Shown here: piece after piece, positions 1-8,873 of the stretch
How the letters are laid out: each line of letters begins with the position of its first letter
Position numbering within the stretch: the first letter of the stretch is position 1
Origin: a bacterium 210917-DFI.7.65
GTDB taxonomy: Bacteria; Bacillota; Clostridia; Oscillospirales; Oscillospiraceae
Length of the DNA stretch: 64,000 nucleotides
Assembly: GCA_020555865.1 (NCBI GenBank)
Contig: JAJCJJ010000001.1
Location: 186,001 to 250,000, forward strand
Direction of reading: 5' to 3'
Made by a program: the position numbers and the translations under genes
The notes under the pieces: model-generated
What the model saw: only the letters and a program-made list of their open reading frames with translations
Database searches by the model: none
What the model was told of the DNA's origin: nothing

Positions 1-546
1 GGTTTTCATGAAGGTGGGGAGATGATCGGCCTGGGTCTTTTTCTGGCTTCCCGATGGCTTTTCTCGCAAATCGGCGCTGAGATAGTCGATCAGATAGGCA
101 AGGTGCTCCCGGTTGAGGGCCCAGACTGGCTTGCCCTGGAATGAGGTCAAAAACCACAGCTCCAGGCCGAAGTAAGGTTCTCGTCCATCCCTGATTTCGC
201 CAATATATGAAAACGCCTCCGCTGTTTTATGAACTTCTCCCGACATGGTTGTTCCACAATAGGGGCAGGCCACATGGAGGACGGAATAGTGCTGCTTTGC
301 CTCGTCTTCAATATCCACCCGATAGTACCTGCCGCAGTTCCTGCATTGGTTATGGACATCATAGCGGTAGACCGTCCGATCCTGCGTCATCCGGTGGCCG
401 CAGCTCAGGCAGCGGAAATAGGCGTCATCCTCATCCGCTGTCACCACACCCGCCCCATGGCACTTTGGGCATTTTACCTGGATGCCGGTGGTGAAGGCGC
501 TGTAGGCACTGTGGGTGAAATAGGGTTCATCAACAATTCGGCTCAT
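1..546 (-). CDS. Zinc-ribbon protein, 3' end outside window
   Basis: The frame reads from ATG at 546 to the left edge without a stop, giving 182 codons, so the C-terminus is missing. It begins MSRIVDEPYF. There are three CxxC pairs within the first 100 residues (CPKC near 26, CLSC near 47, then CRNC and CPYC), the pattern of two treble-clef or rubredoxin-like zinc ribbons. The remainder looks globular. It is the most distal visible gene of the large minus-strand array and lies 22 bases downstream of its neighbour. The exact family is not recognised. A zinc-binding role is seen from the motifs; membership in the immunity array is inferred from position. Confidence 0.7.
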   Translation of the reverse strand, partial: MSRIVDEPYFTHSAYSAFTTGIQVKCPKCHGAGVVTADEDDAYFRCLSCGHRMTQDRTVYRYDVHNQCRNCGRYYRVDIEDEAKQHYSVLHVACPYCGTTMSGEVHKTAEAFSYIGEIRDGREPYFGLELWFLTSFQGKPVWALNREHLAYLIDYLSADLREKPSGSQKKTQADHLPTFMKT

Positions 547-568
547 GCACCCACACACTCCTTTCAAT

Positions 569-1120
569 TCAAGGATCGGCGGACAGCGTTTTTTTCATCT
601 CCGCCAAGTCTTTTCCATCTAAACCATATGCCTGCTCAATCAGATTCGCATACCGAGCTGCATACTGCGAGAGCTCTGCTTCACAGTGCAAATCATACAG
701 CAGCAGGCAGCCGTTGTGGAATATAACAGGATCAGGTTCCGCCTTTTCGCCCTCGACTACTGAGAGACGAAGCACCTCATCGGTAATGGTAAGTCGCTCT
801 GACGGGTCTTTGATTTTAGACAATGCCATTCTCGCATAAGCGGCAATCTCATCCTGTTCCTGCAGGGCAATCGCTGTCGGTTCTTTCAGAACTAAGAGAA
901 GGGCTTTTTCGTCCCACATCTCTGTGCTGCGCAGAAGATCTACTACCAGCATTCTTCTGTGAATATCCCGATTTTCCCAAGAGTCCAGCTCCAGCAGCAA
1001 ATCCTTTTGCTTTTTTTGATCTGGTTCATGGGCCCAATCAAACAGCTTTGCCCGAAAAATCTGATAGGCCGACATCATTTCCATCCATGCCGAGCTATGA
1101 TCCTTGCTGAACTCTATCAT
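569..1120 (-). CDS. Hypothetical helical protein of the immunity array
   Basis: 183 residues, beginning MIEFSKDHSS. The ATG at 1120 is preferred over an in-frame TTG at 1138 because GAGGAG lies 8 bases upstream of it. The protein is predicted mostly helical and acidic, with no signal peptide or membrane segment and no catalytic motif that I recognise. It starts 14 bases after the stop of the upstream LRR-like gene, so it is almost surely co-transcribed. An immunity or accessory role is inferred only from its place in the array. Confidence 0.7.
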   Translation of the reverse strand: MIEFSKDHSSAWMEMMSAYQIFRAKLFDWAHEPDQKKQKDLLLELDSWENRDIHRRMLVVDLLRSTEMWDEKALLLVLKEPTAIALQEQDEIAAYARMALSKIKDPSERLTITDEVLRLSVVEGEKAEPDPVIFHNGCLLLYDLHCEAELSQYAARYANLIEQAYGLDGKDLAEMKKTLSADP

Positions 1121-1134
1121 GCTACTCGTTCTCC

Positions 1135-2616
1135 TCAAAAATCACGAAGCTCATCAAACTTCTCAATCAGGGCATCTTTTTGGAGTGCGCTGTCCGGGAG
1201 TGCATCCAGAATACCCCGCAGGGCCATGTAAATTTCATCCCGCTCCTCGGTTTCGATGAAGCCCATCTTGTTGAAGGTCCGGGTATAGGCCGCCACCGCA
1301 TCCAGCGCCTGGGCCTGAGAGTCCTCGCCCGGTTCAGCGGCCAGCTTCATCAGCTGGGAACGGGTCTTGCGGTATTGATTGGCTGCCTTTTTCGCAGCGG
1401 AGGCATGGATATGCTCCGCACCGTCCCAGCCTCGGAATGGATTGTCCAGGTTTTGCGCCAACCACTCCGGTTTCCGGGGCTTGGTGATCCGCAGGTCCAT
1501 TCCCGGCTTGCTTTTCCAGCGCCGTTTAGCCGCCTTTGCCGCATCCTCCGGCAGGCTGGTCATCCAGAACCAGCGAAGTTCCGGCATCTGTTCCGGGGCG
1601 GGGATGTCGTCCGCCCCGAAACCGAACAGGTCAAAGGTGGAGAGGTTCGTCAGTTCCCGGAGCCCTCTCACGGCGGAGAAGTTCCCCAGGTTTCCCGGCG
1701 CGCCCCAGAGCCGCAGCTCCTTCAGGTGGGGATGAACAGCAGCCAGTCCGGTCAAATCAAAGTCCTTCAGCTCGATGCCATGCAGCCCTCGTGGGTTCGG
1801 CAGTTCCGTGTGCGGGCGGTATTCCCCGATAAATTGGAGGGTCAAACCGCCGCCATCTTCGGGGGCATGGATTGCACAGGCGTCCGGCCCCTTGTTCTGG
1901 AACAGGAGCAGCTCCGTTCCCTCACACAGCCACAGCTCCTCCAGCCCGGTCATGTCCAGCATCAGCTTTCGGATGTTGGTGCCCCGCAGGTCCAGGGTCC
2001 TCTGGCCGTGGTCCAGCAGGGTCAGTTCATCAAGGAAGGGGTTTCCCCGCAAAAACTCCAGCAGATCCGGGTGCCACCGCTCACAGATGAGGGTGGAGAG
2101 GCAGGGCAGGGCCTTTAGTTCCAGCGCCGAATCGAATGGCGCGTACTGGTCCATCACCCGATGGCTGCTGACCTTCAGCTGGATACCGCCGATCTCCGTT
2201 TGCTCGTCACTGTCCATGGCCTCCTTGAAGGCCCGCCGCCGTTCCTCCGGAATGGCCTGCCACCGGATCTGGAGATACACATCATAGCCGTCACTCCAGC
2301 CTCCGTAGGAGCAGCAGGGCTGGTCGGTGAAGGGCGGAAGTGTGCCCACCAGTTTATACTGGGGCGGGACCTCCAACGGCACCCGCAGCAGGTGGAGGTC
2401 GCGGGACCAGTACATGAAGTCCTTGTAGAGCGGGCGGAGATGGGGTAGTTCCTCCGCAGTCAGAGGGGCGTCGCCCACCCAATCCAGAGAGAGGATCACC
2501 GCCCAGGGCTGCTTGCTCACCGAGTCCGGCGGCGCAATATAGGCCACCTGGCAGGCGGTGTAGCGTTTCAGATATTGGTTGTAGACTGTATAGACCTCTC
2601 CGGCGGTGGCTTTCAT
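1135..2616 (-). CDS. Leucine-rich-repeat-like immunity-array protein
   Basis: 493 residues. An N-terminal region of about 150 residues with aromatic and proline-rich motifs precedes a stretch (about 170-350) with the spaced L-x-x-L pattern of leucine-rich repeats, for example LDLRGTNIRKLMLDMTGLEEL. The C-terminal 100 residues are charged and helical. No signal peptide is seen. LRR proteins without secretion signals are frequent in Firmicutes immunity arrays. A second LRR-like protein lies at 3402-4361, also in this run, but with a different C-terminal domain. Function is inferred; alternatives include a cytoplasmic protein-interaction scaffold. Confidence 0.75.
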   Translation of the reverse strand: MKATAGEVYTVYNQYLKRYTACQVAYIAPPDSVSKQPWAVILSLDWVGDAPLTAEELPHLRPLYKDFMYWSRDLHLLRVPLEVPPQYKLVGTLPPFTDQPCCSYGGWSDGYDVYLQIRWQAIPEERRRAFKEAMDSDEQTEIGGIQLKVSSHRVMDQYAPFDSALELKALPCLSTLICERWHPDLLEFLRGNPFLDELTLLDHGQRTLDLRGTNIRKLMLDMTGLEELWLCEGTELLLFQNKGPDACAIHAPEDGGGLTLQFIGEYRPHTELPNPRGLHGIELKDFDLTGLAAVHPHLKELRLWGAPGNLGNFSAVRGLRELTNLSTFDLFGFGADDIPAPEQMPELRWFWMTSLPEDAAKAAKRRWKSKPGMDLRITKPRKPEWLAQNLDNPFRGWDGAEHIHASAAKKAANQYRKTRSQLMKLAAEPGEDSQAQALDAVAAYTRTFNKMGFIETEERDEIYMALRGILDALPDSALQKDALIEKFDELRDF

Positions 2617-2631
2617 GGGTTCACGCTCCTC

Positions 2632-2868
2632 TCATCCGTCTTTCTCTAAATAAAATCCCCATACGCAGTTGGAGAACTCTCCGGCGGCAAAGCGGTGGAT
2701 CTGCCCGCCGAGCTCCACCTGCCAGACCTCGAAAGTGTGGTTTTGGTGATAGATCGGGTCTTTGACTTTTACCCGCTTGCCGGTGGTTTGCCAGTCGTAG
2801 TCAAAGATGTTCACACCGAACAATTTGCATTGACCGTCTGGGCCAAAGGTTTCATATTCCCATGCCAT
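2632..2868 (-). CDS. Small hypothetical protein
   Basis: 78 residues starting MAWEYETFGP at the ATG at 2868; GAGG lies 6 bases upstream. An in-frame GTG 12 bases further up has no better site. The sequence is rich in aromatic residues and looks like a compact beta domain. It lies 15 bases before the next gene of the array. No family is recognised. Confidence 0.6.
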   Translation of the reverse strand: MAWEYETFGPDGQCKLFGVNIFDYDWQTTGKRVKVKDPIYHQNHTFEVWQVELGGQIHRFAAGEFSNCVWGFYLEKDG

Positions 2869-2912
2869 GTGATGCCTCACAATTCAACGCACTTCCCTAC
2901 AAAGCGGCAATT

Positions 2913-3368
2913 TTATTCCTGCTGTAAGCGTTCTATCAAATAATCCAAATGCTTATCCCACGATTCCCAGTGATTGCTTTCTTTCCAAAGTTCTACGATT
3001 TCTCTTTCGCCATCTTCATCAGGAACTTGATTTTTCATACTCCTCAATCGCCTAAGAAGGTCTTTTCGAGCAGTAGCTGAAGCTGAGAAATTCGTGATTG
3101 CTGACCAAACATTAGAATCCTCATCATCGTAGTCCAGCTTCCCTGTTTCCTGCCATTCAGAATAAAGTTCTGCGAGAGCGATGGCGGTATTATCATAGAG
3201 AAAGTCAATTTCGCTCACTGTTTCTCCAAGAAAACCTTCCTCTTTCAGAAAGCCGATCAATCCACCCAAAGTCAGTTTCTTATGTTTGGGTAAATAATCT
3301 GTTTTCAAAAGGGAAATTAGGTCTAAGCCATTATCACTTTCCAATGCTTTTACACCCCATGAACCCAT
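2913..3368 (-). CDS. DUF4259-like protein
   Basis: 151 residues. The N-terminus MGSWGVKALESDNGLD matches the signature start of DUF4259 (M-G-x-W-G-x-x-x-x-x-x-D-x-x-x-D), a family frequently found in immunity neighbourhoods. The rest is helical and acidic, ending in a coiled-coil-like stretch. GGAGG lies 9 bases upstream. AT content appears somewhat higher than in the flanking genes, consistent with separate acquisition. The family call comes from the N-terminal motif; the immunity role is inferred. Confidence 0.75.
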   Translation of the reverse strand: MGSWGVKALESDNGLDLISLLKTDYLPKHKKLTLGGLIGFLKEEGFLGETVSEIDFLYDNTAIALAELYSEWQETGKLDYDDEDSNVWSAITNFSASATARKDLLRRLRSMKNQVPDEDGEREIVELWKESNHWESWDKHLDYLIERLQQE

Positions 3369-3401
3369 CTTCCTGTACCTCCAATCTGATTCTCATGAAC
3401 T

Positions 3402-4361
3402 TCACAATTCCGTGCGCTGCCAGCCGTTCAGCCGCTCCTGCACTGCGTCAATCATCCAAACCTCGCCCACACGCTTCATGAGGAAACGGCGGTCAAAGCC
3501 GGTATTTTTCTCTCTGGTGTAGATGTAGAGCTTGTTCTTGGTAATCTGCTCCGCGTCAAGGAATTCTTCCCCGTTGTAGGTGCCCTGGGCACTGTATGAG
3601 AGGCCCAGAGGGCGATAGCCCGGACGGGGCTTTTCGCTCACATACTTCTCCCAGATCGCCAGCAGGCGAGGCACAGCCTCGGCATCTTCAAACCCAGCCT
3701 GCTCCATGTACTGCGCCCATTCTGTCATCTCGGCAAAGAAAGCGGACAGCACCCTGCGGCATTCCGCCGCTGCCTGCTCATCCAGATGGACGGGCTTTTT
3801 GGCCTTTTCCCGCTGGAGCTGGGAGAAGTGTTCCATCTGCTCTTTGGCAAATTGCACATGGGACACCGGCTTGATGTAGTTGTTGCCGGCGACAGCCAGC
3901 AGTCCATCATAAGTAACAGCAGTGTGGTCGATCCAGATATGAGAGAGCTTGGGGATGGAGGCTGCCTGGAGCAGACCGGCATCATCCAGCCCAGTGTGGT
4001 CAAGGGTCAGCAGGTCCAGCTTACAGCCTTGCAGGGCAGACAGGCCGCTGCCGTCGATCCCGGCGTTCCCGGTCAGCAGCAGGATGCGCAGCTTGGACAT
4101 GGCGGAAAAAACGGGGAAACAGGCGTCGGTAAGGGCGCTGTTCTCCACGCCGAAGTTGACCATACTTTTATGCCCGGCAAAGGGGGCAAGCAGTTCATCC
4201 GTCACCGGATACCCTTTCACATGGAAGCCCACCAGGGTGTAACCGGCCAGCCGTTCCATGATCTCTGTGGTCAGCTCCGGAATATCAAATTTCTTTTCTC
4301 CATCTAAGGTTAGGACACCGTTTTCCCAATCCGCTGTTCGTGCTCGTTTTGGCCATTCCAT
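3402..4361 (-). CDS. LRR plus NTF2-fold-type immunity protein
   Basis: 319 residues. Residues about 50-165 show leucine-rich repeats (GLSALQGCKLDLLTLDHTGL and related). Residues about 195-319 resemble the NTF2-fold immunity domain, with the terminal motif YTREKNTGFDRRFLMKRVG followed by EVWMIDAV. It has an AAGGAGG site. NTF2-fold domains are known antitoxins of polymorphic toxins; joining one to LRRs suggests a recognition platform. Both parts are intact and cytoplasmic. The domain call is by motif memory, and the toxin partner is unknown. Confidence 0.75.
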   Translation of the reverse strand: MEWPKRARTADWENGVLTLDGEKKFDIPELTTEIMERLAGYTLVGFHVKGYPVTDELLAPFAGHKSMVNFGVENSALTDACFPVFSAMSKLRILLLTGNAGIDGSGLSALQGCKLDLLTLDHTGLDDAGLLQAASIPKLSHIWIDHTAVTYDGLLAVAGNNYIKPVSHVQFAKEQMEHFSQLQREKAKKPVHLDEQAAAECRRVLSAFFAEMTEWAQYMEQAGFEDAEAVPRLLAIWEKYVSEKPRPGYRPLGLSYSAQGTYNGEEFLDAEQITKNKLYIYTREKNTGFDRRFLMKRVGEVWMIDAVQERLNGWQRTEL

Positions 4362-4375
4362 CGCTGATTCCCTCC

Positions 4376-5107
4376 TTATGCCTGCTCCTTGTAGCTGTCC
4401 TCAATGTCGAGGAACAGCACATACACAGCGCGGACTTCACCTTTTGCGTCATAGCCGAAGTAGACCGGATAGTAGCCGTCCCCCCAGCCAGAGGCAAAGA
4501 TGGGCAGCTTGCAGTCCGTGTCCGGCACCGTCCAGTTGAGCCACTCGCCGCAGTCTCCCTGATATTTGGGGTGGGCTTTGGCGTTTTCCTCCAGAAGATC
4601 GCAGAACAGGTCGTTGTAGGGGTCGATGTCCGGGTCTTCCTCCAGCCGCTTGGCCCAGTAGGTCTTGAAGGCCGCCTGGGTCTGGATGTCCGCAACGCAG
4701 CCCATCCCGGCATCTACGCCAAAGCCAAAATACTCATCCTCGCCCAGCTCCTCGTCCAAATCCTCTTTGCCGGTCATGCCCAGCTCATAGCGGACAGGCT
4801 TTTCCCGGCTGACCTCCACCTTGACGCAGGCATAGCGGTCACCATATTTCTCACTGGGCACCACACAGATTTTTACGGGATAAGTCCCGGCGGGGATCGT
4901 CTGGATAAAGGGCGGCGTGTCCTCCAGCTCCACCAGAGGATCGCAGGCGAAAATCGTTCCTGTTGGGAAATTGACGGCGCCAATGTCCAGCACATCCACA
5001 CCTATATTCCCAATCACTTTTTCTGTAAAATAGGCGTCCAGGTCCGTTTTGCAGGCCAGTTTGTCTTTGATAGATTCGTATTTGTTCAGCCATTCTGTTG
5101 TCGGCAT
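4376..5107 (-). CDS. DUF4241 domain protein
   Basis: 243 residues. The motifs GTIFACDPLVELEDTPPF, TIPAGTYPVKICV, GFGVDAGMGCVAD and FASGWGDGYYPVYFGYD are characteristic of DUF4241, a family common beside polymorphic toxin and immunity genes. An AGGAGG site lies 9 bases before the ATG at 5107. There is no signal peptide. Biochemical activity is unknown; an immunity role is the usual reading for this family in such arrays. Confidence 0.85.
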   Translation of the reverse strand: MPTTEWLNKYESIKDKLACKTDLDAYFTEKVIGNIGVDVLDIGAVNFPTGTIFACDPLVELEDTPPFIQTIPAGTYPVKICVVPSEKYGDRYACVKVEVSREKPVRYELGMTGKEDLDEELGEDEYFGFGVDAGMGCVADIQTQAAFKTYWAKRLEEDPDIDPYNDLFCDLLEENAKAHPKYQGDCGEWLNWTVPDTDCKLPIFASGWGDGYYPVYFGYDAKGEVRAVYVLFLDIEDSYKEQA

Positions 5108-5143
5108 ACTCGTTTCCTCCTGTTGATTTGGTTTGAGGATAAG

Positions 5144-5494
5144 TCAGCTCTCTACAATGCGGACCTGTTTTCCTCCAATTTCAAATTCCAGCTTTACGCC
5201 GTAGTCCTCCGCCCACGCAGGGCACTTGCTGAGCTGGGCCAGGATGCGCTCATCCGGCTCCCGGCCAAGGGTCACACGCAAAATCACGGACCAGCCCCCA
5301 TATTCCGTTTGGAATTCTTCGCTCTGGGTGTGGTTCAGATAGCCCTCCATCTTGTCGAGCAGGGCCGTCTGTGTTTCCGGAGAGCCGTCAACGAATCCGT
5401 TGCAGACGAGGACCATCAAAACTTCCTTTGTTTCGGGTTTTTCCGCCAGAATGTCGATCTTATCCAGGTCGCCAAACATATTTTCAATGGACAT
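5144..5494 (-). CDS. DUF6572-like protein
   Basis: 116 residues, beginning MSIENMFGDLDKIDI, followed by a short alpha-beta domain with the conserved LDKMEGYLNH segment, typical of DUF6572. The Shine-Dalgarno site is weak, and the start sits 6 bases after the upstream stop, so translation probably depends on coupling to the DUF5713-like gene. Its function is unknown, and the family is regularly seen with SUKH and DUF1963 genes. Confidence 0.7.
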   Translation of the reverse strand: MSIENMFGDLDKIDILAEKPETKEVLMVLVCNGFVDGSPETQTALLDKMEGYLNHTQSEEFQTEYGGWSVILRVTLGREPDERILAQLSKCPAWAEDYGVKLEFEIGGKQVRIVES

Positions 5495-5499
5495 TGTTT

Positions 5500-5826
5500 T
5501 TACCAGTCCCTTTCTCGGATGGCCTCCTCAATATCAATCGGAATGCCGAACCACTCCAGAATGTAGGCCACAGTGACTCCAATACAATCCCGGGCCACCG
5601 TTTCGATCTCGCTGTCGTTCTCGTCAAACTCCTCCTGGAGATCATTGATGCCGCAGACCGCCTCATCCAGCGTTTCCTGTATTACTTCAGTGTCGGTTTC
5701 GCCGCTCTCAAGCAGGTCGATGACCTTCTGGAGCTCGTCCTTTACCTTATCCACCAGAAAAGCAGGATAGTAATCGTCCTGATACATCTCGTCCAGTAGC
5801 TTGTAATTGGGGTCAAATGCTTTCAT
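5500..5826 (-). CDS. DUF5713-like protein
   Basis: 108 residues starting MKAFDPNYKLLDEMYQDDYY, the signature of DUF5713. The ATG at 5826 with AAAGGAG 9 bases upstream is preferred to one 24 bases earlier that lies inside the preceding gene. The protein is small, acidic and all-helical. Function unknown; it is a common member of immunity-type clusters. Confidence 0.8.
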   Translation of the reverse strand: MKAFDPNYKLLDEMYQDDYYPAFLVDKVKDELQKVIDLLESGETDTEVIQETLDEAVCGINDLQEEFDENDSEIETVARDCIGVTVAYILEWFGIPIDIEEAIRERDW

Positions 5827-5842
5827 GGGGATTGCTCCTTTC

Positions 5843-6388
5843 TCATTCAAACATCAGGCCGTATGATTCGGTCAGGCTGCCATCATCCTCATGGAACATA
5901 CACTGATACAGAGGCTGGCGCTGTGTTGCTTTGCGGAATCGCTTCAGAACCGGAGCCAGCGGCTCATCGGTAGGGACGCCGAGCGCATCAGCTACCCGCC
6001 GCCAGCTGTCCATATCCATATCTTCCAAGTTGATGCTGCGCTGCCTCTGTCCGTATTCCTCCAGTGTTTTGGAGTCCGCATACTCCTTTGCGTCACAGCA
6101 GTCGTGCCAGCAGATGCAGCTCAAAATCAGTGAAAAAAGGTCATCCATACTCTCGGCCAGACGGCCTGCCTCACCTTCGCTGCTGTAATAGCCGATGGAG
6201 CCATCTTCCAACAGGTGGTATTCTCCACCGGAGCCATCTCTGGCAAAAGCCATACCGGGCAGTGTGAAGGTTGCTCGACCATCCGCCTCATCCCTCGGAG
6301 ACAACTCATCCAGCAGGAAGAAGTCAAAAAGGGAATCAAACGCCTCTGCCAGATCAGGGTCATCACGCAGTGCTTTCAAATAATCCAT
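5843..6388 (-). CDS. SUKH-like (SMI1/KNR4-type) protein
   Basis: 181 residues. The central segment (FTLPGMAFARDGSGGEYHLL, then SIGYYSSEGEAGRLAES) has the layout of SUKH-superfamily proteins: a small strand-rich domain ending in a helix with LFSLILSCICWHD. SUKH proteins are the best-known broad class of toxin immunity proteins. I cannot assign a numbered SUKH subfamily. Gene spacing is 16 bases to the next gene. Confidence 0.65.
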   Translation of the reverse strand: MDYLKALRDDPDLAEAFDSLFDFFLLDELSPRDEADGRATFTLPGMAFARDGSGGEYHLLEDGSIGYYSSEGEAGRLAESMDDLFSLILSCICWHDCCDAKEYADSKTLEEYGQRQRSINLEDMDMDSWRRVADALGVPTDEPLAPVLKRFRKATQRQPLYQCMFHEDDGSLTESYGLMFE

Positions 6389-6410
6389 AGCCGTTTTCCT
6401 CCGTCTACTG

Positions 6411-7409
6411 TTATGGTTTTAACTCATGCAGCCTTTCCAGCCACAGCAGTTCTTCAAGCATCTCATCGTTTTGGTAAAAATGTTCCTTGTCACGGGCCAG
6501 ATGATCGGCAAGCGGAGGCGCGTCCAGCGGGGTGCATACCGTAAAACTGTCCCGATCCGCCCCCTTGATCTCCCGATTGAGGTAGTACACCCGCCTGGCA
6601 TCGCGGGAATACCAGTGACCGAGCAATTCCCATGAGGGCAGATACGCTTTGGAAAGCTGCTTCCCGTAGGCATAGATTCGTTTCTCATCCCTGGCAAAAT
6701 AGGTATCGCCCAACGAGCGGAAAGAAGAAGCTTCCGCGCCTTTGATGACCTTCACCTTTCCGTCCCCATTATGGAAGTAGACCTGCCGGCTGTCCTTTGC
6801 ATATCCCTGGGGCGCACCCGAATCGTTCTGGCCGTTGTCCAACACCTGGAAGGCTGCCAGCTCTACATCTGGGATTCTCCCGCTGGTGGTATAGACGGCT
6901 GTTTTGTCCATCGCGTAGGCATAGTTTAACACCCGAAACGATGCCGGGTCTGCTCCACGCAGGCGAATCCCGCCGAGAAAGCAGGCCGCAGAGGATTTGC
7001 CCCAGTAACGCCAGCAGCAGAAGTCTTTGGGCGCAACACCTTTGAGCAGACCGTTTTCATATAGGCCAGAGAAATAGACGGCTCCATCCCGAAGGAAAAA
7101 TTCGTTGTCCACCGGCTCTATGTTTGTGATCGGCTGCAGCAGTTCTTCGTGATGATCTGTTATGCTCAGTTCGATTTCGTCGTCGCTATAAACTAAGTAG
7201 AGCCCATGAGGGGCCTTTCTATCGAAATGCAGTTCAATGTCATGATATTTGAGGATCAAAGGTTTTCCGCCGCTTCTCATGGTGGAAACGGCATCGGGCT
7301 TCCCGAAGATCTCTATGACCTCATCCTGCGATATTCCGAATTTCAGCGGTAAAATGTCCCGCGGATTCTGCAATATTTGATTGCGCCAAATAGTAAAGTC
7401 CTGTTTCAT
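6411..7409 (-). CDS. DKNYY-repeat protein
   Basis: 332 residues. The C-terminal two thirds contain repeats of the DKNYY type (YAKDSRQVYF, YFARDEKRIYAYGKQL, WYSRDARRVYYLNREI), each forming a beta-hairpin unit. The N-terminal 100 residues form a separate small domain beginning with a KFGISQDEVIEIFGKPD motif. No clear Shine-Dalgarno site precedes the ATG, 4 bases after the DUF1963 stop, so coupling is likely. DKNYY proteins recur in immunity clusters; the mechanism is unknown. Confidence 0.8.
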   Translation of the reverse strand: MKQDFTIWRNQILQNPRDILPLKFGISQDEVIEIFGKPDAVSTMRSGGKPLILKYHDIELHFDRKAPHGLYLVYSDDEIELSITDHHEELLQPITNIEPVDNEFFLRDGAVYFSGLYENGLLKGVAPKDFCCWRYWGKSSAACFLGGIRLRGADPASFRVLNYAYAMDKTAVYTTSGRIPDVELAAFQVLDNGQNDSGAPQGYAKDSRQVYFHNGDGKVKVIKGAEASSFRSLGDTYFARDEKRIYAYGKQLSKAYLPSWELLGHWYSRDARRVYYLNREIKGADRDSFTVCTPLDAPPLADHLARDKEHFYQNDEMLEELLWLERLHELKP

Positions 7410-7413
7410 AGTT

Positions 7414-8268
7414 TTAATAGCACTGGAGGATCAACCAGATCCGGTCGAAGCGGCGGGCTGCCAGATCCTTTTTGATGATGTAGAAATAGATGTGCCCGCA
7501 GTCTCCGAACATCAACTCGAAGTTACCCTGCTCCACGGTATCCAGCTGGAACAGCAGCATCCAGCGGTCACGGGCTGTTTCTTCCGCCTGTTGGCGGATA
7601 TCCTTCGGGATTCTATTCCAGTTTTCGGGATTGCCCAGGCGATAGCCCTGGGATACCAGGTCGCACTCGTCGAACATACTGTTCTGGATCACATCGGGCC
7701 AACCCAGCAGCTGGGAACGGTCATCCGGGTCCTCTGGGTCCTCACCGGTCAGTTCCTCCCATGCATCGCCAAAAGCGTCGTCATCCTCCTCATCCGGGAA
7801 CATCTCACTGAAATCCTGCCAGGAAGGATAGGAGCATTTTGAGTCCATCTTGATTTTGACCATAGGAAATTTGAAATCTTCCTCCATATCTGCCGGAAAG
7901 TTTGCAGCGGACAGCGCCGAAAGATCCTCAAACCAATAGACGCGGGCACAGCCCTTGTCCTTGGGGTCATAGCCCCAGCACTGGGTATCCGTTTCATAGA
8001 AGAAGGAGAGCAGACCGTGATCGGGCAGAAGATGCTCTTTGTCAAACTGGGCCAGCTCCTCACAGTTGAACTGGGCCAGGAAAGTGAGGGGACGATCTTT
8101 TACCACATGGTCATAGCTCTCGCCCTCATAAGTAGGCCAAACGAAGTCCGGGGGCACATCCGGCTTTCCGCCGAAGCGGGTAGCGCCCAGCTTATATTTT
8201 TCTTTCTTAGCAATTTTCAACACAATGCTGTTTTTGCCCAACGACTCCAGTTTTTCTTTCATGTTCAT
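7414..8268 (-). CDS. DUF1963 (YwqG-type) protein
   Basis: 284 residues. The motifs LGATRFGGKPDVPPDFVWP, LTFLAQFNCEEL, GLLSFFYE, LLGWPD and the terminal FGDCGHIYFYI are the full conserved set of DUF1963/YwqG. A strong AAGGAG site precedes the ATG. The domain is complete with an acidic insert around residues 155-180. The family is widely linked to toxin-immunity loci, but its activity is unknown. Confidence 0.9.
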   Translation of the reverse strand: MNMKEKLESLGKNSIVLKIAKKEKYKLGATRFGGKPDVPPDFVWPTYEGESYDHVVKDRPLTFLAQFNCEELAQFDKEHLLPDHGLLSFFYETDTQCWGYDPKDKGCARVYWFEDLSALSAANFPADMEEDFKFPMVKIKMDSKCSYPSWQDFSEMFPDEEDDDAFGDAWEELTGEDPEDPDDRSQLLGWPDVIQNSMFDECDLVSQGYRLGNPENWNRIPKDIRQQAEETARDRWMLLFQLDTVEQGNFELMFGDCGHIYFYIIKKDLAARRFDRIWLILQCY

Positions 8269-8292
8269 AATCAGTTTCTCCTTATTGTTCAG

Positions 8293-8847
8293 TCATATCT
8301 TCCCATCCAGCGCCTCCACCGTTTTCATGGCAGCGGAATCAAATTTACACGCCCGCAGTTCCCGTTCGATCAGGGCAAACACATCGGGAAAGCACTCGAT
8401 CTCGTCCTGATACTCATATTTCGCATACAGTTTCCCGTACTCCGAGATCCAGACCTCTGCCGGGTAGTAATAGCCGATGTGACCGATGGGCTGGCACTTC
8501 TGACCGGCAGCCTGTTCGATTTCCGCCAACTCACAGCCGGACATATCCCGGAAATAGGCGTCCTCCAAATGGTTTTTGATCCCGTTGATGAGATATGGAA
8601 ACAGCGCAAATTCAAAGTCCGCCGCCCATTTCAGCTTTTTCTGCGCCAAGTACCACTGACAGCACAGGCCGAAATACTTGCGGTAAAACCGCTGGGTGGC
8701 CTTCATCATCGGGACGCCGTGATCGGCGTAATACTGCTCCGCAATGGAGATGTCCACACTGCGGCCTTCGTACCATCCGGCATACTCCATCAGCTGCTTG
8801 ACCTTGCTGCCCAGATCGCCGGAAATGGGGATGCATTCTTTGATCAT
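8293..8847 (-). CDS. SUKH-3 domain immunity protein
   Basis: 184 residues beginning MIKECIPISGDLGSK. The motif LMEYAGWYEGRSVDI and the fold order that follows (FYRKYFGL, GHIGYYYPAEVWISEYGKLY) match SUKH-3 immunity proteins. The ATG at 8847 is chosen because of a near-perfect AGGAGGTGA site 8 bases upstream. It lies 27 bases downstream of the neighbouring gene. SUKH-3 proteins neutralise cognate nuclease or deaminase toxins; the partner here is unknown. Confidence 0.8.
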   Translation of the reverse strand: MIKECIPISGDLGSKVKQLMEYAGWYEGRSVDISIAEQYYADHGVPMMKATQRFYRKYFGLCCQWYLAQKKLKWAADFEFALFPYLINGIKNHLEDAYFRDMSGCELAEIEQAAGQKCQPIGHIGYYYPAEVWISEYGKLYAKYEYQDEIECFPDVFALIERELRACKFDSAAMKTVEALDGKI

Positions 8848-8873
8848 TTGAATCACCTCCTGTCGGATGTCAA

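Noticed and set aside
4340..5566. 408-codon plus-strand frame across the DUF4241 and DUF6572 genes
   Set aside because: Shadow of two real minus-strand genes; composition is typical of antisense frames in GC-rich DNA.
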